A stretch of DNA of 64,000 nucleotides, taken from the NCBI RefSeq assembly GCF_037860835.1, contig NZ_JBBEOG010000003.1, forward strand, positions 248,001 through 312,000, written 5' to 3'. The notes below the pieces were generated by a model. That model did not search any database, was not told the origin of the DNA, and saw only the letters and a list, made by a program, of their open reading frames with translations. The position numbers and the translations under genes are program-made. Below, in pieces: positions 25,798 to 34,950 of this stretch. Position 1 is the stretch's first letter. Every line of letters starts with the position of its first letter. The DNA is from Aquipuribacter nitratireducens. Lineage in GTDB: Bacteria; Actinomycetota; Actinomycetes; Actinomycetales; JBBAYJ01.

Positions 25798-28053
25798 GTG
25801 GTCGACGACCGTGACGCCGCGTCCACCGCCGCGCGCCCGGACACGTCGTTGGGGGACCGCCTCCTGGACGCCGAGGCACGCCTCGAGGCGACCGACGAGG
25901 TCCTCCGCGCGCTCGGCGGGCGTGGGGCGACCGCGGACGCGGTGTTCGACGTCGTCGTCGACAGGGCGCTCGCGCTGGCCCGCGCCGACACGGTCCAGCT
26001 GTGGCTCCTCGACGGACGCGTCTTCCGGCTGTACCGCAGCGCGGGGCGGGCGGGCCCCGAGCTCACCCGGCAGCTGACCCGACGCCCGGTCGAGCTGTCG
26101 TCGGGCAGTGTCCTGGGTCGTGCGGCGCTCGGGCGCCGCACGGTGCAGGTCGTCGACGTGCTGGCGGACCCGGAGTACGCCAGGCAGGACCTGCAGCGCC
26201 TCGCCGGGTTCCGCACGCTCATGGCGGCGCCCATGATCGTGGGCGACGAGGTCGTGGGTGTCGTGTCCGCCTGGCGGCTCGATCGCCCCCGGGCCTTCGA
26301 CGAGACGGAGACGGACCTCCTCACCGCCTTCGCCGACCAGGCCGCGGTCGCCGTCCGGCAGGTCCGGCTGCTCGCCGACCTCGAGCAGCGACGGCTCGAG
26401 CTGGCCCGCAAGGTCGACCAGCTGGAGACCCTCGGGGAGGTCGGGCAGCTCGTGTCGTCGAGCCTCGACCTCGACGAGGTGCTCGCGACGGTGCTCCACC
26501 ACGCCGTGCGGCTCGCCGGCTGCGCGGGCGGTTCGATCATGCAGTACGACGGGTCGAGCGACGCCTTCTCCGTCCGTGCCGCGGTCGGGACCGACGAGGC
26601 GCTGCTGCGGCGGCTGCAGTCCACCGTCATCCAGCGCCGCAGCACGCTCGTCGGGCGCGCGGCCCACGACGGCCGTCCCGTGGAGGTGCCCGACCTGCGG
26701 GCGGTCGAGGAACCGCTCGACCCGCACCTGCTCGCCCTGCACGACCACGGCTGGCGGTCGGTGCTCGCGGTCCCGATGGTGCGCCGGGACGAGCTGGTGG
26801 GCGCCCTCGTCGTGCGGCGGCGGGAGCCCGGCGCCTTCTCGGCGGAGGTGCGGGAGCTCGTCGAGACCTTCGCGGGCCAGTCGACCCTCGCGATCGTCAA
26901 CGCGCGCCTCTTCGGCGCCCTCGCCGTCAAGTCCGCGGAGCTCGAGGTCGCGAGCCGCCACAAGTCCGAGTTCCTCGCGAGCATGTCCCACGAGCTGCGG
27001 ACGCCGCTCAACGCGGTCATCGGGTTCTCCGAGGTCCTCCTCGACCGGCTCTTCGGCGACCTGACCGAGCGGCAGGAGGAGTACCTCCACGACATCCACT
27101 CCTCCGGACAGCACCTCCTCGAGCTGCTCAACGAGATCCTCGACCTGTCGAGGGTCGAGGCCGGGCAGATGGAGATGGACTACGCGGTGTTCGCCGTGCG
27201 CGACACCGTCGAGAGCGCCATGCAGCTCGTCCGCTCGAGGGCGGACGCCCACGGGATCAGCCTCACGCTGACGGTCGCCGACGGCGTGGACCGGCTCGAG
27301 GCCGACGAGCTGCGGGTCAAGCAGGTGCTCGTCAACCTGCTCTCGAACGCCGTGAAGTTCACCGGCGACGGCGGGCACGTCGAGGTCGGGGTGTCGCTGG
27401 ACGACGACGACCTCGTCGTCGCGGTGCGCGACGACGGCATCGGGATCGCGCCGGAGGACCGTGACCGCATCTTCGAGTCGTTCCAGCAGGGCCGGCGCGG
27501 GGCGCCCAAGGAGGAGGGCACGGGCCTCGGGCTCACGCTGAGCCGTCGCATCGTCGAGCTGCTCGGCGGACGGCTGTCCCTGCACTCCGAGGTCGGTGTC
27601 GGCAGCACGTTCACGGTCGCCCTCCCCCTGCGGCGTCCCGGGTCGCGCGACGCCACCGGCCCCCACGCCCTGTCGGTCTCCGGGGACGGCGAGCGGGTCG
27701 TGGTGGTGGTCGACGACGACCGGGCGTCGCAGGAGCTCATCGGCGCCTACCTCCGCGGGACGGGTGCGCTCGTGCTGCGTGCCGAGGACGGGGCCGCGGG
27801 ACTGGACGCCGTCCGGCGCGCGAGGCCGCAGGCGGTGGTCCTCGACATCCGGCTGCCGGTCCTCGACGGATGGCAGGTCATCGCGGCGCTCAAGGCCGAC
27901 CCGACGACCCGGGACATCCCCGTCGTGGTGGCGTCGGTCGTCGACGAGCGCGCCCGCGGGCTCGCGATGGGCGCCGCCGCGTACCTCGTCAAGCCGCTGC
28001 ACCGCGAGCCGTTCCTCCGCGCGCTCGAGCCCGTGCTCGCGGGGGCGTCGTGA
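25798..28053 (+). CDS. hybrid sensor histidine kinase: GAF-GAF-HisKA-HATPase-receiver
   Basis: A 751-residue soluble hybrid kinase. Two GAF domains (about 43-190 and 215-370) are followed by a dimerisation/phosphoacceptor domain with SHELRTPLNAVIGFSEV (His398), an ATPase domain with NLLSNAVKFT, DDGIGI and GTGLGLTLS motifs, and a C-terminal receiver with VVVDDD, the phospho-Asp in AVVLDIRLP and Lys in YLVKPL. No membrane segment is seen, so the signal is cytoplasmic and may be a small ligand or redox state. The GTG at 25798 is preferred because GGAGG precedes it by 5 nt; GTGs at 25783-25792 are alternatives. It overlaps the next gene by 4 bp. Confidence 0.9.
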   Translation: MVDDRDAASTAARPDTSLGDRLLDAEARLEATDEVLRALGGRGATADAVFDVVVDRALALARADTVQLWLLDGRVFRLYRSAGRAGPELTRQLTRRPVELSSGSVLGRAALGRRTVQVVDVLADPEYARQDLQRLAGFRTLMAAPMIVGDEVVGVVSAWRLDRPRAFDETETDLLTAFADQAAVAVRQVRLLADLEQRRLELARKVDQLETLGEVGQLVSSSLDLDEVLATVLHHAVRLAGCAGGSIMQYDGSSDAFSVRAAVGTDEALLRRLQSTVIQRRSTLVGRAAHDGRPVEVPDLRAVEEPLDPHLLALHDHGWRSVLAVPMVRRDELVGALVVRRREPGAFSAEVRELVETFAGQSTLAIVNARLFGALAVKSAELEVASRHKSEFLASMSHELRTPLNAVIGFSEVLLDRLFGDLTERQEEYLHDIHSSGQHLLELLNEILDLSRVEAGQMEMDYAVFAVRDTVESAMQLVRSRADAHGISLTLTVADGVDRLEADELRVKQVLVNLLSNAVKFTGDGGHVEVGVSLDDDDLVVAVRDDGIGIAPEDRDRIFESFQQGRRGAPKEEGTGLGLTLSRRIVELLGGRLSLHSEVGVGSTFTVALPLRRPGSRDATGPHALSVSGDGERVVVVVDDDRASQELIGAYLRGTGALVLRAEDGAAGLDAVRRARPQAVVLDIRLPVLDGWQVIAALKADPTTRDIPVVVASVVDERARGLAMGAAAYLVKPLHREPFLRALEPVLAGAS

Positions 28054-28430
28054 CGCGCGGCCGGGTCCTCGTCGTCGAGGACAACCGGCTCAACCGCAAG
28101 CTCGTCCGGGACGTGCTCGTCCATTCCGGCTTCGACGTCGTCGAGGCGGCGACGGGCGAGGACGGAGTGCGCGTGTGCCGGGACACGCACCCCGACGTCG
28201 TGCTCATGGACCTGCAGCTGCCCGGCATCGACGGGACCGAGGCGCTGCGCCTCCTCAGGACCCAGCCGGGCGGTGACGTCCCGGTCGTCGCCGTCACGGC
28301 GTCGGTCATGGCGAGCGACCGCGCGGCGGTGGCGGCCGCGGGGTTCGACGGCTTCCTCGAGAAGCCTCTCGACGTGCGGCGGCTGCCGGAGCAGGTCGGG
28401 GACCTCGTCGCGCACGGGCGGCTGACGTGA
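28050..28430 (+). CDS. single-domain response regulator (CheY/DivK-like)
   Basis: A 126-residue stand-alone receiver. It has the acidic pocket VVEDN, phospho-Asp54 in VVLMDLQLPG, Thr in AVTAS and Lys105 in FLEKPL, and no output domain. A lone receiver between a hybrid kinase and a receiver-cyclase suggests a phosphorelay intermediate or a phosphate sink. Start and stop overlap the neighbouring genes by 4 bp each. Confidence 0.9.
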   Translation: MTRGRVLVVEDNRLNRKLVRDVLVHSGFDVVEAATGEDGVRVCRDTHPDVVLMDLQLPGIDGTEALRLLRTQPGGDVPVVAVTASVMASDRAAVAAAGFDGFLEKPLDVRRLPEQVGDLVAHGRLT

Positions 28431-29578
28431 GCGCCGCGCCGGCCCAGCAGGAGGAGCCCGTCGTCGTCCTCGCCGTCGACGACCAGCTGCCGAACCTGCG
28501 TCTGCTCGACGCCGTCCTCACGCCCCGCGGCTACGAGGTGCTGTGCGCGCCGTCGGGGCGGGACTGCCTCGCCCTCCTCGCGCACCGCGAGGTGGACGTC
28601 GTCCTCCTCGACGTCCTCATGCCGGGCATGGACGGCTACGAGACGTGCCGGCGGCTGCGGGCGGACGAACGGACGGCGTTCCTCCCGGTCGTCATGCTGA
28701 CGGCGAGCGGGCAGCAGCAGCGGGTCGAGGCGCTCCGGGCGGGCGCCGACGACTTCGTGACGAAGCCGTTCGACACGCACGAGCTGCTCGCCCGGATCGC
28801 CTCCCTCGCGCGGGTGAGGCGGTACCACGTCACCGTCGCCCGCCAGGCGGAGGAGCTGGCGAGGCAGGCCGAGGAGCTCGCGTGCTGGAACCGCGAGCTC
28901 GAGGGCCGCGTGCGCACCCAGGTGGCGGAGCTGCAGCGCCTGCACCGGCTGCGCCGCTTCCTCGCCCCGCAGGTCGCGGAGCTCGTGCTCGAGGCGGGCG
29001 ACGAGGTGCTCGCGAGCCACCGACGGGAGATCGTCGTCGTCTTCTGCGACCTCCGGGGGTTCACGCCGTTCGCCGAGGCGAACGAGCCGGAGGAGGTCAT
29101 GGCCGTCCTCGCGTCCTACCACCGGGCCCTCGGGGAGCTCGTCCACGCGCACGGGGGGACGCTGGAGCGCTTCACCGGGGACGGGATCATGGTGTTCTTC
29201 GGCGACCCCGTGGAGCAGGACGACGCCGCCGCGCGGGCGCTCGCCATGGCGCTGGCCATGCGGGAGCGGGTGCGCGTCCTCGCGGCCGAGTGGGCGCGAC
29301 GCGGGCACGACCTCGCGCTCGGCGTCGGCATCGCCCAGGGCTACGCGACGCTCGGCCAGGTCGGCTTCGAGGGCCGTCAGGACTACGCCGCCATCGGGTC
29401 GGTGACGAACCTCGCGGCGCGCCTGTGCGGGGAGGCCGCGGCGTGGCAGGTGCTCGTGAGCCAGCGCGTCACCGCCGACGTCGACGGGCTCGCCCGCTTC
29501 GACCAGGTCGACGACGTCGTGCTCAAGGGCTTCCGGCAGCCGGTCCGGGTGTTCGAGGTGGTGGAGGTGTCGGGATGA
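28427..29578 (+). CDS. response regulator with class III nucleotide cyclase domain
   Basis: A 383-residue protein: receiver (about 12-130, phospho-Asp62 in VVLLDVLMPG, Lys113 in VTKPF), a heptad-rich linker (about 138-178, AEELARQAEELA) that is likely coiled coil, and a class III cyclase domain (about 200-383). Metal-binding Asp208 (FCDLRGFT) and Asp252 (FTGDG) and the transition-state pair Asn328/Arg332 are present. The purine-selecting Lys that normally precedes the GD motif is Arg248, while the partner Asp319 is kept, so ATP versus GTP use cannot be called. It would link phosphorelay input to a cyclic nucleotide. Confidence 0.88.
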   Translation: MSAAPAQQEEPVVVLAVDDQLPNLRLLDAVLTPRGYEVLCAPSGRDCLALLAHREVDVVLLDVLMPGMDGYETCRRLRADERTAFLPVVMLTASGQQQRVEALRAGADDFVTKPFDTHELLARIASLARVRRYHVTVARQAEELARQAEELACWNRELEGRVRTQVAELQRLHRLRRFLAPQVAELVLEAGDEVLASHRREIVVVFCDLRGFTPFAEANEPEEVMAVLASYHRALGELVHAHGGTLERFTGDGIMVFFGDPVEQDDAAARALAMALAMRERVRVLAAEWARRGHDLALGVGIAQGYATLGQVGFEGRQDYAAIGSVTNLAARLCGEAAAWQVLVSQRVTADVDGLARFDQVDDVVLKGFRQPVRVFEVVEVSG

Positions 29579-31131
29579 CGGTGCTCGAGCAGCTCGGCGA
29601 GGCAGAGCGCTACGAGCGCTACGACGCCCTGCAGGCGCGGATGGTCGACGTGTGGCGGGACATGCGGCAGGGCCACGGCGACGAGTCCGTCGTCGTCGTG
29701 CCGTCGGTGAGCGTCGACCGTTCCGGCACGCCGCCGCCGTCGGCGGTGCTCCAGGCCATGGAGGAGCGGTCGCTGTTCCTGCTGCTCCTGCTACGCCAGC
29801 CGCGCCTGCGGCTGGTCTACGTGACGTCGATGCCCATCCCGACGGCCGTCGTCGACTACTACCTCGGGCTGCTGCCCGGCGTCGTCCGCAGCCAGGCCCT
29901 GCCGAGGCTCACGATGATCGCCCTCGGGGACGCCTCCCCCCGGCCGCTGAGCGAGAAGCTCCTCGCGCGGCCGCGCGCGCTGCAGCGCGTCCGCGACGCG
30001 CTCCCGAACCCGGCCCGCAGCCACCTCGTCCCGTACAACACGACGTCGCTCGAACGCGACGTGGCGCTGTCCCTGGGGATCCCGGTCTACGGCGCCGACC
30101 CGCGCCTCCTGCCGTTCGGCACGAAGACCGGCTGCCGTCGCCTCTTCGAGGCGGTCGGTATCGCGTACCCCCTCGGGGAGGAGGCCGTCCACGACGTCGA
30201 CGAGGTCGTCGCCGCGCTCGTCCGCATGCGCGCGCGCCGCCCGGGCCTGCAGGAGGTCGTCGTCAAGCTCGACGACGGGGTCTCCGGCAGGGGCAACGCG
30301 CTCGTCGACCTCCGCGGTCTACCCCCGGCGGACGACGCGGACCTGCCGAGCGCGCTCCGGGAGCGGGTGCTCGGCATGCGCCTGGAGGCCCCCGGGCTCG
30401 CGCTCGAGGAGTACCTCGGCCAGCTCGCGGGCGGCGGGATCGTCGAGGAGCGCATCGTGGGACGCGACCTGCTGAGCCCGAGCGTGCAGCTGCGGGTGCT
30501 GCCGGGGGGCGAGGTCGAGCTGCTGTCGACGCACGACCAGATGCTCGGCGGCGAGAGCGGGCAGAGCTACCTCGGCTGCGTGTTCCCGGCCGACCCGGCG
30601 TACGCGCGCGCCATCAGCGAACCGGCCCTGCGGGTGGCCGAGCGCCTCTCGGCGCTCGGGGTGCTCGGCCGGTTCGCCGTCGACTTCGTCGTCGTCCGCG
30701 ACGGCGAGGGCGAGCCGTGGCAGCCCTACGCGATCGAGCTCAACCTGCGAAAGGGCGGCACGACCCACCCGTTCCTCACCCTGCAGTACCTCACCGACGG
30801 CACGTACGACTGGCGCGACGCGTCGTACCGCACGCACAGTGGCGCCCCGAAGCACCTCGTCGCGACCGACCACCTCGAGTCGCCGCTGCTGCGCGCCCTG
30901 ACGGTCGACGACCTCCTCGACGTCGTCACCGACCAGGGACTGCACTTCGACCAGTCGACGAGGACCGGCGTCGTCCTCCACATGCTGACGTGCGTCACCG
31001 AGGTGGGCCGGGTCGGCGTCACCGCGGTAGGCGACACCCCTGAGCAGGCGCAGGCGCTGTTCCGACGGACGGAGGAGGCGCTCCTCGCGGAGGCGGCGGA
31101 GGCCGCTCGCGCCGTGCCACTGCCCGGCTGA
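29575..31131 (+). CDS. ATP-grasp peptide ligase, PGM1-related
   Basis: A 518-residue ATP-grasp protein. A pre-ATP-grasp domain (about 70-180; LLLLLRQPRLRLVYVTSMPIP, VPYNTTSLERDVALSLGIPVYG) precedes the ATP-binding lobes with VVVKLDDGVSGRGNALVDL, ALEEYLG, and the Mg-binding IELNLRKGGTTHPF. This architecture is like PGM1, the pheganomycin peptide ligase of Streptomyces, and related carboxylate-amine ligases. No obvious precursor peptide or biosynthetic partner is next to it. Its start overlaps the cyclase stop (ATGA), so it is expressed with the signalling proteins. The product is unknown. Confidence 0.82.
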   Translation: MTVLEQLGEAERYERYDALQARMVDVWRDMRQGHGDESVVVVPSVSVDRSGTPPPSAVLQAMEERSLFLLLLLRQPRLRLVYVTSMPIPTAVVDYYLGLLPGVVRSQALPRLTMIALGDASPRPLSEKLLARPRALQRVRDALPNPARSHLVPYNTTSLERDVALSLGIPVYGADPRLLPFGTKTGCRRLFEAVGIAYPLGEEAVHDVDEVVAALVRMRARRPGLQEVVVKLDDGVSGRGNALVDLRGLPPADDADLPSALRERVLGMRLEAPGLALEEYLGQLAGGGIVEERIVGRDLLSPSVQLRVLPGGEVELLSTHDQMLGGESGQSYLGCVFPADPAYARAISEPALRVAERLSALGVLGRFAVDFVVVRDGEGEPWQPYAIELNLRKGGTTHPFLTLQYLTDGTYDWRDASYRTHSGAPKHLVATDHLESPLLRALTVDDLLDVVTDQGLHFDQSTRTGVVLHMLTCVTEVGRVGVTAVGDTPEQAQALFRRTEEALLAEAAEAARAVPLPG

Positions 31132-31137
31132 GGTGGC

Positions 31138-31650
31138 TCAGCCAGCGGCGAACCCCACGCTCCCCCGGCTCCCCCGCCGTGCCGTCCGCAGTCCCAGAAC
31201 GGTGCTGACGGCAGCCTCGGCGGCCTCGGCGCCCTTGTCCTCCCGCGACCCGGGCAGGCCGGCGCGGTCGAGCGCCTGCTCGACGGTGTCGCACGTGAGG
31301 AGCCCGAAGCCGACGGGCGTCGCGGTGCGGACGGCGACGTCGGTGAGGCCGGACGTCGCCGCCTGGCACACGTAGTCGAAGTGCGGCGTGCCGCCGCGCA
31401 CCACGACCCCGAGGGCGACGACGGCGTCGACGTCCGGCGCGAGGGTCGCCGCGGCTACGGGCAGCTCGAACGAGCCGGCGATGCGGACCTCGACGACGTC
31501 GGTGACGCCCGCGTGGGCGAGCGCCCGACGGGCACCCGCGAGCAGGCCGCCCATCACCTCCTCGTGCCAGCTCGCCGCCACGACGGCGACCCGCAGGCCC
31601 GCCCCCGCGCCCTCGGTCACGATGGTGCTCGGTGCGCCGTCCCCGCTCAT
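31138..31650 (-). CDS. ribH: 6,7-dimethyl-8-ribityllumazine synthase
   Basis: A 170-residue enzyme that condenses 5-amino-6-ribitylaminouracil with 3,4-dihydroxy-2-butanone 4-phosphate. It has [37 protein letters not shown] (with the active-site His) and the [17 protein letters not shown] helix. It is the last gene of the rib operon; its ATG overlaps the ribBA stop by 4 bp. It converges with the ATP-grasp gene with only 6 bp between the stops. Confidence 0.95.
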   Translation of the reverse strand: MSGDGAPSTIVTEGAGAGLRVAVVAASWHEEVMGGLLAGARRALAHAGVTDVVEVRIAGSFELPVAAATLAPDVDAVVALGVVVRGGTPHFDYVCQAATSGLTDVAVRTATPVGFGLLTCDTVEQALDRAGLPGSREDKGAEAAEAAVSTVLGLRTARRGSRGSVGFAAG

Positions 31651-32999
31651 GCGGTGCCTCCCTGGCTGCTCGTGCTGCTGCTGCTCCCGGTGCCGAGGTC
31701 GTCGAGGGCGCCGGGCAGGACGTGACCCATCCGGTCGCGCTTGACGGCGAGGTAGCCGACGTTCTCCGGCCGCGTGCCGACGACGAGCGGCACGCGCTCG
31801 ACCACGTCGATGCCCCCGTCGAGCAGCGCCTGGACCTTGTCGGTGTTGTTCGTGAGGAGCCGCACCTCCGACACCCCGAGGTCGGAGAGGATCGCCGCGG
31901 CCGCGCCGTACTCGCGGGCGTCGGCGGGCAGGCCCTGCACCGTGTTGGCGTCGACGGTGTCGAGCCCCGCGTCCTGCAGCGAGTACGCCGCGACCTTCGC
32001 GGCGAGGCCGATGCCACGGCCCTCGTGGCCCCTCTCGTACACGACGACCCCGCCCTCGAGCGAGATGCGTGCGAGGGCGGCCTCGAGCTGCGGTCCGCAG
32101 TCGCAGCGCAGCGAGCCGAGTGCGTCGCCGGTCAGGCACTCGGAGTGCACCCGCACCAGCACGGCCCGCCGACCGGGGGTGTCGCCGGGACCGGCCGGGC
32201 CGGACGGACCGGACGCGGCGATCGCGAGGTGCTCGTGGCCGGTGAGCACGTCGCGGTAGGCGTGCACCCGGAAGACACCGGTGCGGGCCGGCAGGTCCGC
32301 CGAGGCGACGCGGCGCACCCGCGCCTGCTCCGGCGTCGGGACGGGGACGGGTGCGGCGGGGGCCTCCGACGGGGCGCCGCCACCGGCGCGGCGCCACGCC
32401 ACGAGGTCGGCGATGCTGCACACGACGAGCCCCTCGGAGCGGGCGAGCGCGAGGAGCTGGGGCAGGCGCAGCAGCTCGCCCTCGTCGTCGACGACCTCCC
32501 CGATGAGCCCGACGGGCGGCAGGCCTGCGGCGCGGCAGAGGTCGACAGCCGCCTCGGTGTGCCCGTTCCGCTCGAGCACCCCGCCCGCGCGTGCCCGCAG
32601 CGGCAGGACGTGCCCGGGCCGGACGAGGTCCCGCGGCCCGCTCGACGGGTCGGCGAGCACCCGCAGCGTCCGCGCCCGGTCGGTGGCGGAGATCCCGGTC
32701 CCCACGCCCTCGCGCGCGTCGACGCTCACCGTGTAGGCGGTGCGGAACGGGTCCTCGGTGTCCGGCCACATGAGGGGCAGCCCGAGCCGGTCGGCGACTT
32801 CCGGCGGCATCGGGGCGCACAGGTAGCCGCTCGTGTGCCGGACCGTCCACCCGACCCAGCGCGGGGTCGCGGCGGCGGCCGCCATCACGACGTCGCCCTC
32901 GTTCTCGCGGTCGGCGTCGTCGACGACGATCACCGGGCGGCCGGCGCGGATCTCGGCGACGGCGACGTCGATGCCCGCCAGACCTGCCGGGCCGTTCAC
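31647..32999 (-). CDS. ribBA: bifunctional 3,4-dihydroxy-2-butanone 4-phosphate synthase / GTP cyclohydrolase II
   Basis: A 450-residue fusion. Residues about 5-205 are RibB ([41 protein letters not shown]) and about 225-430 are RibA, with the zinc site in [15 protein letters not shown] and the catalytic [13 protein letters not shown] Pro/Ser-rich linker joins them. It supplies both branch substrates for riboflavin. The GTG at 32997-32999 overlaps the ribE stop by 4 bp. Confidence 0.95.
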   Translation of the reverse strand: MNGPAGLAGIDVAVAEIRAGRPVIVVDDADRENEGDVVMAAAAATPRWVGWTVRHTSGYLCAPMPPEVADRLGLPLMWPDTEDPFRTAYTVSVDAREGVGTGISATDRARTLRVLADPSSGPRDLVRPGHVLPLRARAGGVLERNGHTEAAVDLCRAAGLPPVGLIGEVVDDEGELLRLPQLLALARSEGLVVCSIADLVAWRRAGGGAPSEAPAAPVPVPTPEQARVRRVASADLPARTGVFRVHAYRDVLTGHEHLAIAASGPSGPAGPGDTPGRRAVLVRVHSECLTGDALGSLRCDCGPQLEAALARISLEGGVVVYERGHEGRGIGLAAKVAAYSLQDAGLDTVDANTVQGLPADAREYGAAAAILSDLGVSEVRLLTNNTDKVQALLDGGIDVVERVPLVVGTRPENVGYLAVKRDRMGHVLPGALDDLGTGSSSSTSSQGGTA

Positions 33000-33622
33000 G
33001 GCGTCACCTCCAGCGCCGCGAGCCGGGCTCGGACCTGGTCCTCGACCTGCTTCTCCACGTACTTCGCCAGCACGTCCACCTCCAGGTTGACGGGGTCGCC
33101 CACCGCGCGCAGACCGAGCGTCGTCGCGGCGAGCGTCGTGGGGATGAGGGACACCTCGAAGGCGTCGTCGAGCACCGCCGACACCGTGAGGGAGGTCCCG
33201 TCGACGGCGATCGACCCTTTCTCGACGACGTAGCGACGCAGCGGCTCGGGCAGCGCGACGCGGACGACCTCCCACCGCTCTCCCGGCTCGCGCGCGACGA
33301 CGTGCCCGACGCCGTCGACGTGCCCCTGCACCACGTGACCGCCGAGCCGCGCGTCGGCCCGCAGCGCCCGCTCGAGGTTGACCCGGCGGCCGGGTGCGAG
33401 CCCCGCCAGGGCGGTGCGGCGCAGCGTCTCGGCCATGACGTCGACGGTGAAGGAGCCCGCCTCGACGGCGACGACGGTGAGGCACACGCCGTCGACGGCG
33501 ATGGAGTCCCCGTGGTGGGCGTCGGACGTGACGAGCGGGCCGCGGACGGTGAGCCGTGCGGACTCCGCCCCCTGCTCGAGGGCCACGACCTCCCCCAGCT
33601 CCTCGACGATGCCGGTGAACAT
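32996..33622 (-). CDS. ribE: riboflavin synthase, alpha chain
   Basis: A 208-residue enzyme that dismutates two lumazine molecules into riboflavin. Two similar barrels are visible: [10 protein letters not shown] with GVCLTVV in the first and [12 protein letters not shown] with GTSLTVS in the second. The ATG shares one base with the ribD stop (TGATG), so translation is coupled. This gene is called ribC or ribE in different organisms. Confidence 0.95.
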   Translation of the reverse strand: MFTGIVEELGEVVALEQGAESARLTVRGPLVTSDAHHGDSIAVDGVCLTVVAVEAGSFTVDVMAETLRRTALAGLAPGRRVNLERALRADARLGGHVVQGHVDGVGHVVAREPGERWEVVRVALPEPLRRYVVEKGSIAVDGTSLTVSAVLDDAFEVSLIPTTLAATTLGLRAVGDPVNLEVDVLAKYVEKQVEDQVRARLAALEVTP

Positions 33623-34683
33623 CAGGCGCTCTCCTCCACGGGTGGTGGGACGGGTCGGGACACGACGACGACGTCGCCCTCGAGCCGGGCGACGTCGACG
33701 AGCTGCAGACGGGGTACGTCGGCGACGGTGCGGACGCCGAGGTCGCCGACCGCGGCGGGCCCGCTGCCGAGGACCGCGGGCGCGAGGTAGGTGACGACCT
33801 CGTCGACCACCCCGGCGCGCAGGAACGCGGCGGCCACGGTCGGTCCGCCCTCGACCCACACGTGGCGGACCTCCCGCTCCGCGAGCGCCGCGAGAGCGGC
33901 GGGGACGTCGCGGGTGCGCAGCTGGAGGCTCTCGGCGGCGTCGTCGAGCACGCGGGCGCCGGCCGGCAGGCCCCGCTCCCCCAGCACGACCCGCAGGGGC
34001 TGCCGCGCCAGCGGCTCGGTGGGCCGGGCGGGGTCCCGCGTCGTGAGCCACGGGTCGTCGACGATCGCGGTCCCCGTGCCGACGAGGACGGCGTCGGCCG
34101 TGGCCCGGCGACGGTGCACGTCGGCGCGGGCGGCGACACCGGTGAGCCAGCGGCTCGTGCCGTCGGCCGCGGCGACCCGGCCGTCGAGGGTCGCGGCCCA
34201 CTTGAGGGTGACGAAGGGCCTGCCCGTGCTGACGGCGTGCCGCCAGTACCGGGTGAGGGCGAGGGCCTCGTCGCGGTGGGGCCCGGCGACGACCTCGACC
34301 CCGGCGGCGCGCAGGGTGCGCGCGCCCCCGGCGGCCCGGGGGTCGGGGTCCTCGACGGCGACGACGACGCGTCGGACGCCGGCGGCGAGCAGCGCGCGGC
34401 TGCACGGCCCGGTCCGGCCCCGGTGGTTGCAGGGCTCGAGCGTGACGACCGCGGTGGCCCCGTGCGTGTCGCGGCCCTGGCGCTGCGCGTCGGCGAGGGC
34501 GGCGACCTCGGCGTGCGCCGTCCCGGCGCCCTCGTGGTGGCCCTCCCCCAGGACCCGGCCGTCGGCGTCGAGGAGCACGCACCCGACGCGGGGGTTGGGG
34601 CCGTGCGCGGGACCGTGCGCGGCGAGCGCGAGGGCGCGCCGCATCGCCTCGTCCTCGTGCGCCGTCGTGGCCCCGGTGGTCAT
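33622..34683 (-). CDS. ribD: bifunctional riboflavin deaminase/reductase RibD
   Basis: A 353-residue enzyme with an N-terminal deaminase (HAEVAAL and PCNHRGRTGPC, the zinc-binding His-Glu and Cys pairs) and a C-terminal reductase (FVTLKWAATLDGRVAAADG and WVEGGPTVAAAFLRAG). It makes the ribitylaminouracil phosphate precursor. It is the first gene behind the FMN riboswitch; the ATG at 34681-34683 has only a weak GC-AGG motif upstream, consistent with control at translation. Confidence 0.95.
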   Translation of the reverse strand: MTTGATTAHEDEAMRRALALAAHGPAHGPNPRVGCVLLDADGRVLGEGHHEGAGTAHAEVAALADAQRQGRDTHGATAVVTLEPCNHRGRTGPCSRALLAAGVRRVVVAVEDPDPRAAGGARTLRAAGVEVVAGPHRDEALALTRYWRHAVSTGRPFVTLKWAATLDGRVAAADGTSRWLTGVAARADVHRRRATADAVLVGTGTAIVDDPWLTTRDPARPTEPLARQPLRVVLGERGLPAGARVLDDAAESLQLRTRDVPAALAALAEREVRHVWVEGGPTVAAAFLRAGVVDEVVTYLAPAVLGSGPAAVGDLGVRTVADVPRLQLVDVARLEGDVVVVSRPVPPPVEESA

Positions 34684-34756
34684 CGCCTGCTGCCGTCCCG
34701 TCCGTCCGCTGCTGCGCGGGCTCCGGGGGACGGTGGTGCGGGTGCACCGACGACGC

Positions 34757-34773
34757 GGCCCGCTCCTCGGGCC
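34757..34773 (-). terminator. hairpin between FMN riboswitch and ribD (possible expression platform)
   Basis: In the mRNA, GGCCCG and CGGGCC pair around an AGGAG loop. It follows the aptamer by about 27 nt and precedes ribD by about 73 nt. There is no U-run, so it may act as a GC-rich terminator or as a switching stem. The role is inferred from position. Confidence 0.35.
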
Positions 34774-34800
34774 CTCGCGGGCGCCGGGTCGCGGCCACGC

Positions 34801-34930
34801 CAGCGCGCGCCTCCCATCCGGACTCTCACCGTCGGTCCTGGAGTTCCACCAGGTCAACCGGCCGTTGGCTGCGGTCGGGTCGCGGACTGTCACCGCCGGT
34901 TCGGAATTGCACCGACCCCGGAGCACGCTG
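34801..34930 (-). promoter_or_regulatory. FMN riboswitch (RFN element) of the rib operon
   Basis: Read on the minus strand, the conserved RFN blocks are present in order: GGGGTCGGTGCAATTCCGAA, CCGGCGGTGACAGTCCGCGA, GGTGGAACTCCAGGACCGAC and GGTGAGAGTCCGGATGGGAG, closed by a P1 stem between the two ends (CAGCG at the 5' side pairs with CGCTG at the 3' side). It binds FMN and lowers rib expression when flavin is plentiful. It lies about 117 nt upstream of ribD. Confidence 0.95.
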
Positions 34931-34950
34931 TGTGTCGACACCAGCATGCC

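Noticed and set aside
30319-30981. Open frames on the minus strand within the ATP-grasp gene
   Set aside because: They have no recognisable motif and no start signals, and the plus-strand gene is coupled to its operon by overlap.
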